Below, one piece after another: positions 33,964-42,436 of a stretch of DNA of 64,000 nucleotides. The stretch's first letter is position 1. Every line of letters begins with the position of its first letter. The stretch comes from Thermoplasmata archaeon (GTDB lineage: Archaea > Thermoplasmatota > Thermoplasmata > Lutacidiplasmatales > UBA184): positions 82,192-146,191 of the forward strand of contig JAGWLG010000004.1 in assembly GCA_028864975.1 (NCBI GenBank), read 5' to 3'. Both the position numbers and the translations under genes were made by a program. The notes beneath the pieces were generated by a model. The model was given only the letters and a program-made list of their open reading frames with translations. It had not been told where the DNA came from and did no database searches.

Positions 33964-35034
33964 ATGGGAGCGCCTCGCCTCGCGTCGGACAAGGTCCTGG
34001 AGCCCCTCAAGGGGCGCGACCCGACCATCGCCACCATCTGCTCTCACTCCTCGCTCCAGATCTTCCACGGGGCGCGTCTCGAGGGGTTCCGGACCCTAGG
34101 GATCGCCCGGGGCCGCCCCCCCCGGTTCTACGACGCCTTCCCGCTCGCCAAGCCCGACCTCTTCTTGGCGCTGCCCAAGGTGGCGGAGATCGGCGAGCAT
34201 GCCGAACGTCTCCGAAAGGAAGGGGCGGTCCTGGTCCCGACGGGGTCGTTCGTCGAGTATGTGGGACCCGAACGCTTCTCGAAGCTCCCGGTGCCGGTCT
34301 TCGGCAACCGCAAGGTCATGGAGTGGGAGTCGGACCGGGAAAAGGAGCGCCTCTGGCTCGAAGGGGCCGGGGTGCGAATGCCGCGGAAGTTCACGGACCC
34401 CTCAGAGATCGATGGGCCGGTGATCGTGAAGTACTATGGGGCGAAGGGCGGACGCGGGTTCATCCTGGCCAAGAACCGACGGGAGCTCGAGAGCCACAAG
34501 ATCGACGAGCCCCACGTCATCCAGGAGTACGTCATCGGGACGCGCTACTACATCCACTTCTTCTACTCCCCCCTGAACGACCGCGGGTACCGTGTGGGGG
34601 ACGGGTCCCTCGAGCTCCTGGGGATGGACCGAAGGGACGAGGCGAACATCGACGAGCTCTACAAGCTCGGGAGCCAGGAGGAGCTTCTTCGGGCAGGGAT
34701 CCACCCGACCTTCGTGGTCACGGGGAACGTCCCCGTGGTCATCCGGGAGTCGCTCCTTCCGGAGGTCTTCGAGATCGGCGAGAAGATCGTCGAGCGCTCG
34801 ATCGACCTCTTCGGAGGGATGGTGGGGCCCTTCTGCGTGGAGGGCATCATGACGGAGAAGCTCGAGTTCTACGTCTTCGAGATCTCCACGCGCATCGTCG
34901 CCGGGACGAACGTCTACATCAACGGCTCGCCCTATTCCGACATGGTCGCCCCTGGGCTCTCAACGGGCCGGAGGATCGCGATCGAGCTCAAGCGAGCGAT
35001 CTCCGAGGGGCGGCTGGCCGAGGTCCTGAGCTGA
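33964..35034 (+). CDS. purP: FAICAR synthetase (formate-dependent AICAR formyltransferase)
   Basis: Archaeal purine enzyme that formylates AICAR with formate and ATP. 356 residues with ATP-grasp fold; visible signatures are TICSHSSLQIFHGARLEGF, FGNRKVMEWESDREKE, GPVIVKYYGAKGGRGF, HVIQEYVIGTRYYIHFFYSP and the metal-binding VFEISTRIVAGTNVYINGSPYS. PurP is restricted to archaea, replacing bacterial PurH in this step. ATG 33964 fits the TATA spacing. Confidence 0.96.
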   Translation: MGAPRLASDKVLEPLKGRDPTIATICSHSSLQIFHGARLEGFRTLGIARGRPPRFYDAFPLAKPDLFLALPKVAEIGEHAERLRKEGAVLVPTGSFVEYVGPERFSKLPVPVFGNRKVMEWESDREKERLWLEGAGVRMPRKFTDPSEIDGPVIVKYYGAKGGRGFILAKNRRELESHKIDEPHVIQEYVIGTRYYIHFFYSPLNDRGYRVGDGSLELLGMDRRDEANIDELYKLGSQEELLRAGIHPTFVVTGNVPVVIRESLLPEVFEIGEKIVERSIDLFGGMVGPFCVEGIMTEKLEFYVFEISTRIVAGTNVYINGSPYSDMVAPGLSTGRRIAIELKRAISEGRLAEVLS

Positions 35035-35114
35035 GGCGCCCCGCCCTGGGCGGCGCGGCCCGCCGAGGCCCGGCGGGCTCCCCTTAAGTTCGGAGTGGGG
35101 TGGGAACGGGCGCC

Positions 35115-36062
35115 ATGACGGAGGTCCTCGTCGCTCGGAAGCTCGGCCGACGCTACCGGTGGCGAGGAGGGTCGAACCAAGCGCTCCTCGACGTGGACCT
35201 CTCGGTCCCGAAGGGGGTCGTCCTGGGGCTCCTGGGGAGGAACGGCGCGGGGAAGACCACGTTCGTCCGGATCGCCGCCACGTCGCTGATGCCGACGAGC
35301 GGGTCCCTCGAGGTCTTCGGGCACGATGTGGTGCGCGAGGCGGATGCGGTCCGCGAACGTATCGCGGTGATCCCCCAGGAGTCGCGCCCGTTCTACTGGA
35401 TGAGCCCGACGGAGCTCGTGGCGTACTACCTGCGGATGCGCGGTGAGAGCACCGGCGCGGCCCTACGCCAGGCCAAGGAGACCCTCGAAGAGCTCGAGCT
35501 CACGAGGTGGAAGGACACCCAGGTGAACCGCTTGAGCGGCGGGCTTCGGCGGCGGGTCATGGTGGCCATGGTCATGGCCTCGGACGCCGAGTTCCTGTTC
35601 CTCGACGAGCCGACCACCGGGCTCGACCCGCTCGCCCGTCGCAGCGTCTGGGCCGCGATCCGGAAGGCCGCCAAGGCGAACCGTACCGTCCTCCTCACGA
35701 CGCACTACCTGGACGAGGCCGAGGCGCTCTCCGACCGCCTCGCCATCCTCGAGAGCGGCCGCCTCCTGGCGAGCGGAACTCCGAGGGAGATCGCCGCACG
35801 GGTCCGACACCCCTACCGTGTGACGCTCGAGGGCGGCTTCTCGGAGAAGGAGCTTCGCGCCCTGGGCCAGGTCACCCAGGTCGGGGCGAAGACCTTGCTC
35901 TTCACGGGAGAGCAGGAGGCGAGGGAGCTCGCGCGGGTCTCGCTCGAGAAGGGGACACGGATCTCCATGGGGCCCGTGAGCCTGGAGGACCTCTTCGTTC
36001 AGATCGTCGGAAAGGAGATCTCCGAGGAGGACGAGGAGGTGGAGGCGAGCCATGCCGCGTGA
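35115..36062 (+). CDS. ABC transporter ATP-binding protein (DrrA/CcmA-like exporter)
   Basis: A 315-residue ATPase: Walker A LLGRNGAGKTTFVRI, Q-loop region IAVIPQESRPFYW, signature NRLSGGLRRRVMVAM, Walker B FLFLDEPTTGLDP, H-loop LLTTHYLDEAEALSD. The C-terminal about 90 residues form the accessory domain of DrrA-type ATPases. It pairs with the overlapping ABC-2 permease; the typical role is export of drugs, lipids or glycans. CTTAAG about 28 nt before ATG 35115 may be its TATA box. Confidence 0.93.
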   Translation: MTEVLVARKLGRRYRWRGGSNQALLDVDLSVPKGVVLGLLGRNGAGKTTFVRIAATSLMPTSGSLEVFGHDVVREADAVRERIAVIPQESRPFYWMSPTELVAYYLRMRGESTGAALRQAKETLEELELTRWKDTQVNRLSGGLRRRVMVAMVMASDAEFLFLDEPTTGLDPLARRSVWAAIRKAAKANRTVLLTTHYLDEAEALSDRLAILESGRLLASGTPREIAARVRHPYRVTLEGGFSEKELRALGQVTQVGAKTLLFTGEQEARELARVSLEKGTRISMGPVSLEDLFVQIVGKEISEEDEEVEASHAA

Positions 36063-36801
36063 ACGCCTGCGCGCGATCTGGGCCTTGGTCTCGCTGAACG
36101 GGCTGCTCCCGCTCCGCCGGCAACCGCTGTTCCTGCTCAACACGCTCACGAGCCCGTTCTCCTTCCTCTTCCTCATCTACGTGGTCTCGGGGGGGAAGCT
36201 CGTCGCGGATGCCGTAGAAGGGGGCATGGTCCTGACGGTCCTCTCGATCGGGACCTCGCTCCAGACCGATCTCACGCACTACAAGCAGGACCTGAAGTTC
36301 CACGAGATGGCGGTCGCTTCACCCGTCTCGGCGGGCACCTACGTGGTGGGCCTCGCGTTGAGCGAGTTCGTCTACTCCCTCCCGGGGATGGTCATCTTCG
36401 TGATCCTCTCGTTCTTCTATGCCCACTACATCTTCCTCGGAGGCCTCATCGTCTTCGGGACCCTCATCCTCATCTGGATCTTCGCGAGTTCGCTGGGGTT
36501 CACGCTCGCTACGTACCTCGCCGACGTTCGCGAGACCTTCGCGGTGTCGCCGCTGATCTCGATCGGTCTTACGGTCATCCCTCCCGTGTACTACCCGATG
36601 AGCGCTCTCGCTCCCTGGCCCTGGTTGCAGGTCGCCGCCCAGATCGCCCCCACCACCTGGGCGGCGAACCTGGTCAAGGGGGCGATGGGCCTGGCCCCGC
36701 TCTCGTTCGCCGGAGGGGTCGAGGCGGTGCTCATCCTCCTGGCCTCGGCGGGACTGCTGTTCCTGACCGCGTGGAAGAAGGCCCAGTGGCGAGAGAGCTG
36801 A
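36052..36801 (+). CDS. ABC-2 type transporter permease
   Basis: A 249-residue, six-helix ABC-2 membrane protein: hydrophobic segments near residues 22-48, 55-68, 100-120, 122-150, 160-185 and 220-243, with LADVRETFAVSPLISIGLTVIPPVYYPMSAL, split as LADVRETFAVSPLISI and GLTVIPPVYYPMSAL, the typical ABC-2 re-entrant/motif region. It overlaps the ATPase gene by 11 nt and forms the exporter with it. Substrate unknown. Confidence 0.9.
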   Translation: MPRERLRAIWALVSLNGLLPLRRQPLFLLNTLTSPFSFLFLIYVVSGGKLVADAVEGGMVLTVLSIGTSLQTDLTHYKQDLKFHEMAVASPVSAGTYVVGLALSEFVYSLPGMVIFVILSFFYAHYIFLGGLIVFGTLILIWIFASSLGFTLATYLADVRETFAVSPLISIGLTVIPPVYYPMSALAPWPWLQVAAQIAPTTWAANLVKGAMGLAPLSFAGGVEAVLILLASAGLLFLTAWKKAQWRES

Positions 36802-37037
36802 CGCGCTCTTCCTCTGCGGAGCTTGCGCGTTGTCCGCGGAACGACTCTTTTCCCTCAGGTCCGGCCGCGTTCGGGTCCCTTTCCGCTCTCGGAGCGGACC
36901 GCCGGCGGACCTCGTTCTCGAGGTGCGCGCGTCATGCTTCGACGCATCAATTCGCGTGCAAAAGTCCGGAGTTGGAGTCCCAAGTCCGGGAGCAGGTCGG
37001 CAGCCTTATCTTGCTGCAGGCTGCTCCGAACCTTCGA

Positions 37038-37277
37038 ATGCTTGTGGACGCCGACATCCGCATGTTCTCTGCCACCGAGGAGAAGTTCCAGCACTGTCTC
37101 TCGTGCGGCAAGGACCTGGTGGTCCTTCCCGAGGACCGGCGCCACGGGCTCTGTTTCGATTGCCTCTCACCGCTCGGACCGCTTTCGGCGAACTGCACGA
37201 ACTGCGGGTACTGGCTCGAGGCGGATGTGCGGCCGGTCCCCTGTCCCCGCTGCGGGACTTCGGTCTCAGCCTGGTGA
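37038..37277 (+). CDS. Small protein with two zinc ribbons (four CxxC)
   Basis: 79 residues with four CxxC pairs: CLSCGK, CFDCLS, CTNCGY and CPRCGT, plus His19 and His36. This is a double zinc ribbon and little else, possibly a nucleic-acid or protein-binding adaptor. A TTATCT box at 37006-37011, enclosed by GCAGCC/GGCTGC arms, is centred about 29 nt before ATG 37038. The 230 bp between the ABC-2 gene and this gene hold nothing else recognisable. Confidence 0.7.
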   Translation: MLVDADIRMFSATEEKFQHCLSCGKDLVVLPEDRRHGLCFDCLSPLGPLSANCTNCGYWLEADVRPVPCPRCGTSVSAW

Positions 37278-37388
37278 GCGTCGAGGGCCGCGCCCCCCTC
37301 GGAAAGGAATCTCTCCCGCCCCTGCGACCGTAGCGTCGCGGTCGTCCTGAGCTCACCTCCACGCCGGCCCCTCGAGAGGCTTCATCCC

Positions 37389-38777
37389 ATGTCCTCGATG
37401 GTCTCGCCCGTGCCCACGGCCCCCTCTGCCTCTCACGGACCGCCGACTTCCAGCGGAACGTCAGGGCCGGGCCCCCGGCCCCGCCCCTCGTGGCTCCGTT
37501 CCTTCTCCCAGTTCGACCGCCGGATCTACCTCATGGGCGTCGGAGCGTTCGTGCGCTCTTCGGGGAGGAGCGCGAGCTGGCTCTTCCTGCCGCTGCTGCT
37601 CTACCTGGGGTATGGTCTCCCCTACGACGAGATCGGGTTGCTGACCGCCGTCATCGTTCCCGTCGCGATCGCGGCGAACTGGCTGGGCGGCGCGGCCGCG
37701 GACCGCTGGGGTCGGCGATGGCTCTCCACCGCGCCCCCCTTCGTTGCCGCGGCCACCTTCTCGCTCCTCTACCTCTACTGGCACGTCTCGCTCGGGCTGC
37801 TCATGGGGCTCTGGGCGCTCAACAGCCTCATGATGAACCTCCAGACGCCGGCGCAGAACGCCGTGATCGGGGACGTCACCCGGGCGGACCTGGCCGTTCA
37901 GGGGTTCAGCTTCCAGCGGGTCCTCTCCAACGCGGGGTTCGCGCTCTCTCCGGCCCTTGGCGGTCTCCTCGCGGCCTCCCATGGGCTTCCCATCGTCTTC
38001 GCGATGGCGGCGACAGGCTCGGCGCTCGAAGGACTGCTCCTACTCGCGTTCCTTCGAGAGAGCCGTCCGCGCTCCTCCTCCGAGGACCCCGTTGACGACG
38101 CTGGGACGGGGAGGAGGCTCCTCGAGACCCGTCCCTGGAGGGGCGGCCTGGTCGAGCCCTTCCGCGACCGCTCGCTGGTGCTCTTCGGCGCCGTGGGGTT
38201 CGGGCTGACGCTGGCGACCCAGCAGTTCGGGACCGCGCTTTCGCTCTATCTCCGGACCTCGCAGTCACTCCCTTTCGACCAGATCGGTGCGATCTACTCC
38301 TTGAACGGGATCCTGGTGGTCCTGCTGCAGCTCCCCATCTCTCTCCTGATGAGGAAGCGCCCCCTCTCCTGGCTCGCCGTGGGTTCGCTGCTCTACGGAG
38401 CAGCCTTCGTGATCTTCGACGCCTCGGCGGGGTTCCTCTTCGACCTAGGGGCGATGACGGTCCTGACCATCGGGGAGGACGTCACGAGCCCGCTCCAGAA
38501 CTCGGTCGTCTCCGGGCTCGGGGGGTCGAAGAGGAGAGGAGGATACTTTGGGGCCTTCAATGTCTTCACCCAGGCCTCTCGGGTGGTGGCTCCCCCTATG
38601 GGCACCCTCCTGCTCGCCGTGAGCGCGACGGCACTTTGGGGGACCTCCGCCTCCATCGCGGTCCTGGCCGCCGCAGGGTATCTCCTGCTCCAGCGGGCGC
38701 GAGGAGAGCGGTTCGAGCCCCCGATGGCGAAGGAGGCCGGGCCGGGAGTCGGGCTTGCCACCGCGAAGCCGGGCTGA
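37389..38777 (+). CDS. Major facilitator superfamily transporter
   Basis: A 462-residue, 12-helix carrier. The motif-A-like loop GGAAADRWGRRWL lies between helices 2 and 3, and the N-terminus is a Pro/Ser-rich cytoplasmic stretch of about 35 residues. ALNSLMMNLQTPAQNAVIGDV and the repeat-like SPLQNSVVSGLGGSKRRGGYFG place it among multidrug/sugar-efflux MFS proteins; the substrate cannot be told. It is a separate transcription unit between the CxxC gene and the tRNA. Confidence 0.88.
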   Translation: MSSMVSPVPTAPSASHGPPTSSGTSGPGPRPRPSWLRSFSQFDRRIYLMGVGAFVRSSGRSASWLFLPLLLYLGYGLPYDEIGLLTAVIVPVAIAANWLGGAAADRWGRRWLSTAPPFVAAATFSLLYLYWHVSLGLLMGLWALNSLMMNLQTPAQNAVIGDVTRADLAVQGFSFQRVLSNAGFALSPALGGLLAASHGLPIVFAMAATGSALEGLLLLAFLRESRPRSSSEDPVDDAGTGRRLLETRPWRGGLVEPFRDRSLVLFGAVGFGLTLATQQFGTALSLYLRTSQSLPFDQIGAIYSLNGILVVLLQLPISLLMRKRPLSWLAVGSLLYGAAFVIFDASAGFLFDLGAMTVLTIGEDVTSPLQNSVVSGLGGSKRRGGYFGAFNVFTQASRVVAPPMGTLLLAVSATALWGTSASIAVLAAAGYLLLQRARGERFEPPMAKEAGPGVGLATAKPG

Positions 38778-38846
38778 AGGCCCACCGAGCGGGACGGAAC
38801 CCGGAAGGGAGGACGGGCCCCCGTCGCCCAGGCGAAGCCATCACCG

Positions 38847-38852
38847 TTATCT
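38847..38852 (+). promoter_or_regulatory. TATA box TTATCT for tRNA-Ser
   Basis: GTTATCTCGG is centred about 30 nt before the first nucleotide of the tRNA-Ser gene, the expected distance for an archaeal tRNA promoter with a very short leader. Confidence 0.6.
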
Positions 38853-38879
38853 CGGGGACATCATCCGACCCCTGGGGCT

Positions 38880-38997
38880 GCCGAGGTGGCTCAGACCGGT
38901 ACGGCGCGAGCCTGGAAAGCTCGTGGTGGATCTCCACCGCGGGAGTTCAAAGACCGACGGGGACTCCCCCCGTCGATGGAAAGTCTCCCCCTCGGCG
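38880..38997 (+). tRNA. tRNA-Ser (anticodon GGA) with 32-nt intron in the T-loop
   Basis: Acceptor stem GCCGAGG (38880-38886) pairs perfectly with CCTCGGC (38990-38996), discriminator G, CCA not encoded. The D-arm GCT/GGC has a loop containing GG. The anticodon arm is CGAGC-CTGGAAA-GCTCG, giving GGA (UCC/UCU codons). The long class II variable arm is GGTGG-ATCT-CCACC. The T-stem GGGAG (38941-38945) has its loop broken after TTCAAA. A 32-nt insert (38952-38983) follows, then T and CTCCC complete the arm. Removing it gives the normal T-arm GGGAG-TTCAAAT-CTCCC, so the intron is at 59/60. The precursor folds as a bulge-helix-bulge: 3-nt bulges AAG and AGT around TTCA/GGAA, then a 10-bp intron stem (one C-A mismatch) with loop ACTCC. 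Confidence 0.9.
38952..38983 (+). other. tRNA intron (position 59/60)
   Basis: The 32-nt insert in the tRNA-Ser T-loop. Its ACCGACGGGG and CCCCGTCGAT arms pair (one C-A mismatch) around ACTCC. Cutting after the second nucleotide of each 3-nt bulge (AA^G and AG^T) gives exactly the boundaries needed for a 7-nt T-loop. Confidence 0.85.
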
Positions 38998-39043
38998 CTC
39001 CCCTTTCCCCGCCGCGACGTCCGGAGCCGAGGTCCGCCGCCCC

Positions 39044-39538
39044 ATGAACATCGATCCCGCTCGCGCTGAGCGCGCGCTGGAAGAAGGAAAGGCGCTGCTT
39101 CGGGGGGCCCCGCGGAACGCGGCGTTCACCCCGCTGTGCCAATGGCTTCGCAAAGGATTCCCGCAGTACAACTGGGTCGGGGTTTACCTCCTCGAAGGTC
39201 AGGAGCTCTCTCTCGCCGCGTGGGATGGCGAGAACGCGACCGAGCACACGACCATTCCTCTCGCGATGGGCATCTGCGGGATGGCCGCCCGCGAGAAGCG
39301 CACGATCAACGTGAAGGACGTCCGCAAGCGACCGGAGTATCTCGCATGCTTCCTCGAGACCCGCAGCGAGATCGTCGTGCCGATCATGGACGGGAGGACG
39401 TGCCTGGGGGAGATCGACATCGATGGGAAGACCGAGGGGGCCTACGACGCCTCGGACGAGAGCTTCCTCGAGCGTCTCGCGGTCGAGCTGGTCCCGTTCG
39501 CCCGAGCGGAGCTCAGGTCCTCATCCTCGAGAGCTTGA
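39044..39538 (+). CDS. GAF-domain protein, free methionine-(R)-sulfoxide reductase-like
   Basis: A 164-residue single GAF domain. It has the fRMsr/YebR pattern: FPQYNWVGVYLL, MGICGMAAREKRTINVKDV, EYLACFLETRSEIVVPI and CLGEIDIDGKTEGAYDASDE. The Cys in GICG and the Cys in YLACFL align with two of the redox cysteines of fRMsr, so reduction of free Met-R-sulfoxide is plausible; a pure ligand-binding GAF role cannot be excluded. It starts 46 nt after the tRNA and overlaps the convergent ligase gene by 26 nt at its 3' end. Confidence 0.82.
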   Translation: MNIDPARAERALEEGKALLRGAPRNAAFTPLCQWLRKGFPQYNWVGVYLLEGQELSLAAWDGENATEHTTIPLAMGICGMAAREKRTINVKDVRKRPEYLACFLETRSEIVVPIMDGRTCLGEIDIDGKTEGAYDASDESFLERLAVELVPFARAELRSSSSRA

Positions 39539-40289
39539 GGAGCCGCTCGCGGATCGTCGAGAGCGCCTCGCCGCGCAACGCGGGCCCGTCCGCACTGGAA
39601 GCGATGGCGCGGAGCGTGCGCGGCGCCTTGCGGCGGAGCCGCACGGCCTCTCTCCGCACGTGCGAGAGCGCCCGGGATAGCTCATCGATGATCGGAAGCT
39701 GCGCCACGACCGCGGTGCGAGAGAGGGGGTTCAGGTCGATCGCGATGACGAACTTCCCCGCCAGGACGAGCGCCTGCGCCCGGTCCCCGTCCTCGAGGGG
39801 GACCAAGACCACGTCCGCGCGCAAGATGCCCAGAGGGTCGACCCAGCTGCGGTCCGAGGCGAGCCCCCGCAGCCGGGCGGTGGGGCGGACCCCGAGCACC
39901 TCCTTCACTCCCGCCGCCCGGAGCGCGTGGGCGACGAGCTCGGCCCGACGCGGGGTCCGATGGAACAGGTTCACTTCGACCCGCAGGTGAGGGATGGCGC
40001 GCGCGAGCGCGGCCACTTCCCGGGAGGCGAGAGCGGCCACGTTCCCGTTGACGGAGAGAACGGGTCGCTCGGCCAGCAGGAGGCGGGCGGCCGCCGCTTG
40101 GGCCGCACGTGCCGCAGAAGGCGTGGTCCGCTCTCCGAGGAGGTAATCAAAGGCCTCGCCCCTTCCGTGGGCCATCAGCCCCTCCGGGACGACCAGTCCG
40201 CGTTGCATCTCCTCGGCGAGACCCGCCCGGACCAGCAGGCTGCGGTACCGCGGATGCGACCGGGGGATCACGGTCATGGTCCTCGCCAT
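39513..40289 (-). CDS. 4-phosphopantoate--beta-alanine ligase
   Basis: Archaeal coenzyme A pathway enzyme (phosphopantothenate synthetase, formerly DUF137), joining 4-phosphopantoate and beta-alanine with ATP. 258 residues, signatures: IPRSHPRYRSLLVRAGL, GLMAHGRGEAFDYLLGE, PVLSVNGNVAALASRE, VNLFHRTPRRAE, ADVVLVPLEDGDRAQAL and AIDLNPLSRTAVVA. It replaces bacterial PanC/PanK order in archaea. Last gene of the IVD-SfsA minus operon (10 nt after sfsA). The start is 40289 or ATG 40277. Confidence 0.94.
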   Translation of the reverse strand: MARTMTVIPRSHPRYRSLLVRAGLAEEMQRGLVVPEGLMAHGRGEAFDYLLGERTTPSAARAAQAAAARLLLAERPVLSVNGNVAALASREVAALARAIPHLRVEVNLFHRTPRRAELVAHALRAAGVKEVLGVRPTARLRGLASDRSWVDPLGILRADVVLVPLEDGDRAQALVLAGKFVIAIDLNPLSRTAVVAQLPIIDELSRALSHVRREAVRLRRKAPRTLRAIASSADGPALRGEALSTIRERLLKLSRMRT

Positions 40290-40299
40290 GGACGGGCGC

Positions 40300-41127
40300 T
40301 CAAAGAGGCTCGCGCTCGCGCGTCGAGGGGGAGGGCGGTGCGAGGTCGGATGCCGGGTCCCATCGCGGCGACCGAACCGGGAGCGGCCCGCCCCAGAGAG
40401 CCCCTCCTGGGGTCACGTGCAGGGCCCTGCCGAGAATGAGCACGCCCCCACTCCTTGCCCGCTCGACCGCTCGGGCGAACCGGGGGTCCATCGCCCCGTA
40501 GGGACGTACCTCACGCACGTCGTCCCTCTGGACGAGGAAGAGGAGGGCGGCGCGTCCCCCTCGCCTGAGCACGAAACGGGTCAGAGCCTCGACATGGGAC
40601 GCGCCTCGCACCGTGGGGGCGTCCGGGAAGAGCGCGGTAGGGCCTTCGCGGAGGTTCGAGCTCTTCACCTCCAAGAGGGCCCGGGGCGTGGGCCGACCGC
40701 CCGCGAGGAGCACCGCGTGGTCGAAGCGGTGGTGTCCCCAGGGGACCTCGCTCGACCATCTCCCCCAGTCGGCCACCGGGCGGACCCAACCGCCCTCCAG
40801 CGCCTGGTCGACGAGGGGCCGAGCCGCCCCCGTGTCGATGGAGACGAGGGTGGTGGGGTCGCCCGGGGCTTCGACGTCCACCAGGGTCCACGACGTGCGC
40901 CGCTGCCCTTGGGCGGAGGGCGAGGTCCTCTCGCGCGGCGGGACGATGTGGCCGTAGGTCCGTCCCGGAGGAAGGAGCTCCCGCAACCGTCCCGGGTTCG
41001 GAACGTGGGCCTCGAGCACTCCAAGCTCCGGGTCCTCGACCCGGCAGAGGTAGCGGTTGGGCCGCTCCAGGAAGCGCACGCGGCGGGCGGCCCCGGCGTA
41101 CCGCAGTTCGGGGCGCGCTCGGCCCAC
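40300..41127 (-). CDS. sfsA: SfsA family protein
   Basis: Sugar fermentation stimulation protein A homologue, 275 residues, with an N-terminal OB-like domain (RRVRFLERPNRYLCRVE, AHVPNPGRLRELLPPG) and a PD-(D/E)XK-like C-terminal domain (RALLEVKSSNLREG, FPDAPTVRGASHVEAL, AALLFLVQRDDV). SfsA proteins bind DNA; their true activity is not settled. GTG 41127 follows GAGGGG and lies 17 nt after the dehydrogenase stop; upstream in-frame sequence is antisense to that gene. The C-terminus has about 30 extra Pro/Arg-rich residues. Confidence 0.88.
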   Translation of the reverse strand: MGRARPELRYAGAARRVRFLERPNRYLCRVEDPELGVLEAHVPNPGRLRELLPPGRTYGHIVPPRERTSPSAQGQRRTSWTLVDVEAPGDPTTLVSIDTGAARPLVDQALEGGWVRPVADWGRWSSEVPWGHHRFDHAVLLAGGRPTPRALLEVKSSNLREGPTALFPDAPTVRGASHVEALTRFVLRRGGRAALLFLVQRDDVREVRPYGAMDPRFARAVERARSGGVLILGRALHVTPGGALWGGPLPVRSPRWDPASDLAPPSPSTREREPL

Positions 41128-41144
41128 GTCCCCTCGTCCGTCTC

Positions 41145-42308
41145 TCAGTCGAAGCCCGGGCCTAGGAGCTCGCGCGCGATCACCAGACGGCGGATCTCGC
41201 TCGTACCGGCCCCGATCTCGAGGAGCTTGGCGTCGCGCATCAACCGTTCCACCGGGAGGTCGCGCATGTAGCCGTTCCCGCCATGGACCTGGATCGCCTC
41301 CAGCGCCACGCGCGTCGAGGCTTCGCTCGCGTACGTCAGGGCTGCGCAGGCGGGTCGGCCCGTCCGCTTGTCGCGGCCCACCGCGTCCAGAGCAGCCCAC
41401 ACGAGCCCGCGCGACGCCTCGAGCTGCATGTACATGTTGGCGAGCTTCTCCTGGATGAGCTGGAACTGACCGATCTTCTTCTGGAACTGTTCGCGCTCCT
41501 GGGCGTACTTGGTGGACAAGGCGAGGCACTCGTCCATGATCCCCAGCGGGATCGCGGCCAGCACCGCACGCTCGACGTTGAGACCGCTCATCACGATCTC
41601 GACGCCCTGGTTCTCCTTCCCTAGGAGGTTCTCCTTCGGGACCTCGACGTTGTCGAAGACAAGCTCGCCGGTGGGAGACCCTCGCATCCCCATCTTGTCC
41701 AGCTTGCGACTCACCGAAAAGCCCGAGAAGGTCTTCTCGACGATGAAGGCACTGATGCCGCGGGAGCCCCTCGACGGATCGGTCTTGGCGTAGACGAGGA
41801 GCGTGTCCGCTACGGGACCGTTCGTGATGAACTGCTTCGTGCCGTTCAGGACGTAGTGTCCCCCCTTCCTCTCCGCCCTCGTCTGGAGCGACACGGCATC
41901 CGACCCGGCGTTGGGCTCGGTCAGGGCGAGGGCACCCGTACGTTCCCCCTTCGCGAGCGAGGGAACGTACTTCTTCCGCTGCTCCGCGCTGGCGTTACGG
42001 CACAGATTGTCGAGGCAAAGGTTCGAGTGGGCCCCGACCGAAAGGGCGAAGGCGGGAGAGATCCGGGCGATCTCCTCGAGGATGAGGGCCTGGGCCACGT
42101 AGTCGAGGCCAGCCCCCTCAAGCTCCGTCGGTACGGTCACGCCCAGGTACCCCTGGGCCCCCATCCGTCGGAAGACGTCGATCGGCCAGAAGTCCTCCCG
42201 GTCCATCTTGTCCGCGACCGGGGCGAGCTCCTTGCGGACGAAGCTCCGTACGGACTCCTGGAGCGAGCGTTCCTCCTCGGAGAGGGAAAGCTGCACGGTC
42301 TCCCCCAT
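41145..42308 (-). CDS. Acyl-CoA dehydrogenase, isovaleryl-CoA dehydrogenase type
   Basis: FAD-dependent dehydrogenase, 387 residues. Conserved: [55 protein letters not shown] and [24 protein letters not shown], then [11 protein letters not shown]. The usual C-terminal catalytic Glu position (EGT in other dehydrogenases) is Gly, while [15 protein letters not shown] supplies a Glu where isovaleryl-CoA dehydrogenase has its base, pointing to leucine breakdown. ATG 42308 with GGAGGAG is chosen over the 42350 frame start. With mutase and epimerase it suggests branched-chain amino acid catabolism. Confidence 0.92.
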   Translation of the reverse strand: MGETVQLSLSEEERSLQESVRSFVRKELAPVADKMDREDFWPIDVFRRMGAQGYLGVTVPTELEGAGLDYVAQALILEEIARISPAFALSVGAHSNLCLDNLCRNASAEQRKKYVPSLAKGERTGALALTEPNAGSDAVSLQTRAERKGGHYVLNGTKQFITNGPVADTLLVYAKTDPSRGSRGISAFIVEKTFSGFSVSRKLDKMGMRGSPTGELVFDNVEVPKENLLGKENQGVEIVMSGLNVERAVLAAIPLGIMDECLALSTKYAQEREQFQKKIGQFQLIQEKLANMYMQLEASRGLVWAALDAVGRDKRTGRPACAALTYASEASTRVALEAIQVHGGNGYMRDLPVERLMRDAKLLEIGAGTSEIRRLVIARELLGPGFD

Positions 42309-42397
42309 GGGCTCCTCCCAAAAACCCCTAGGGGAAGCGTGGAGGGCCACCTGCGGGCCCCGACGACCGAAGCCGAGGACGGGCTCCCTCCTATGAC

Positions 42398-42425
42398 GGT
42401 AATATATATTACCATTAACGGTAAT
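42398..42425. promoter_or_regulatory. Palindromic operator and TATA core between IVD and ATPase genes
   Basis: GGTAATATATATTACC (42398-42413) is a perfect 16-bp palindrome containing a TATA core, followed after ATTAAC by another GGTAAT half-site (42420-42425), so TTACC-attaac-GGTAA forms a second overlapping dyad. The TATA core is about 31 nt before ATG 42437 of the ATPase. It may also drive the leftward dehydrogenase gene, whose start is about 90 nt away and has a ribosome site. Confidence 0.7.
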
Positions 42426-42436
42426 CTAGAATACCT

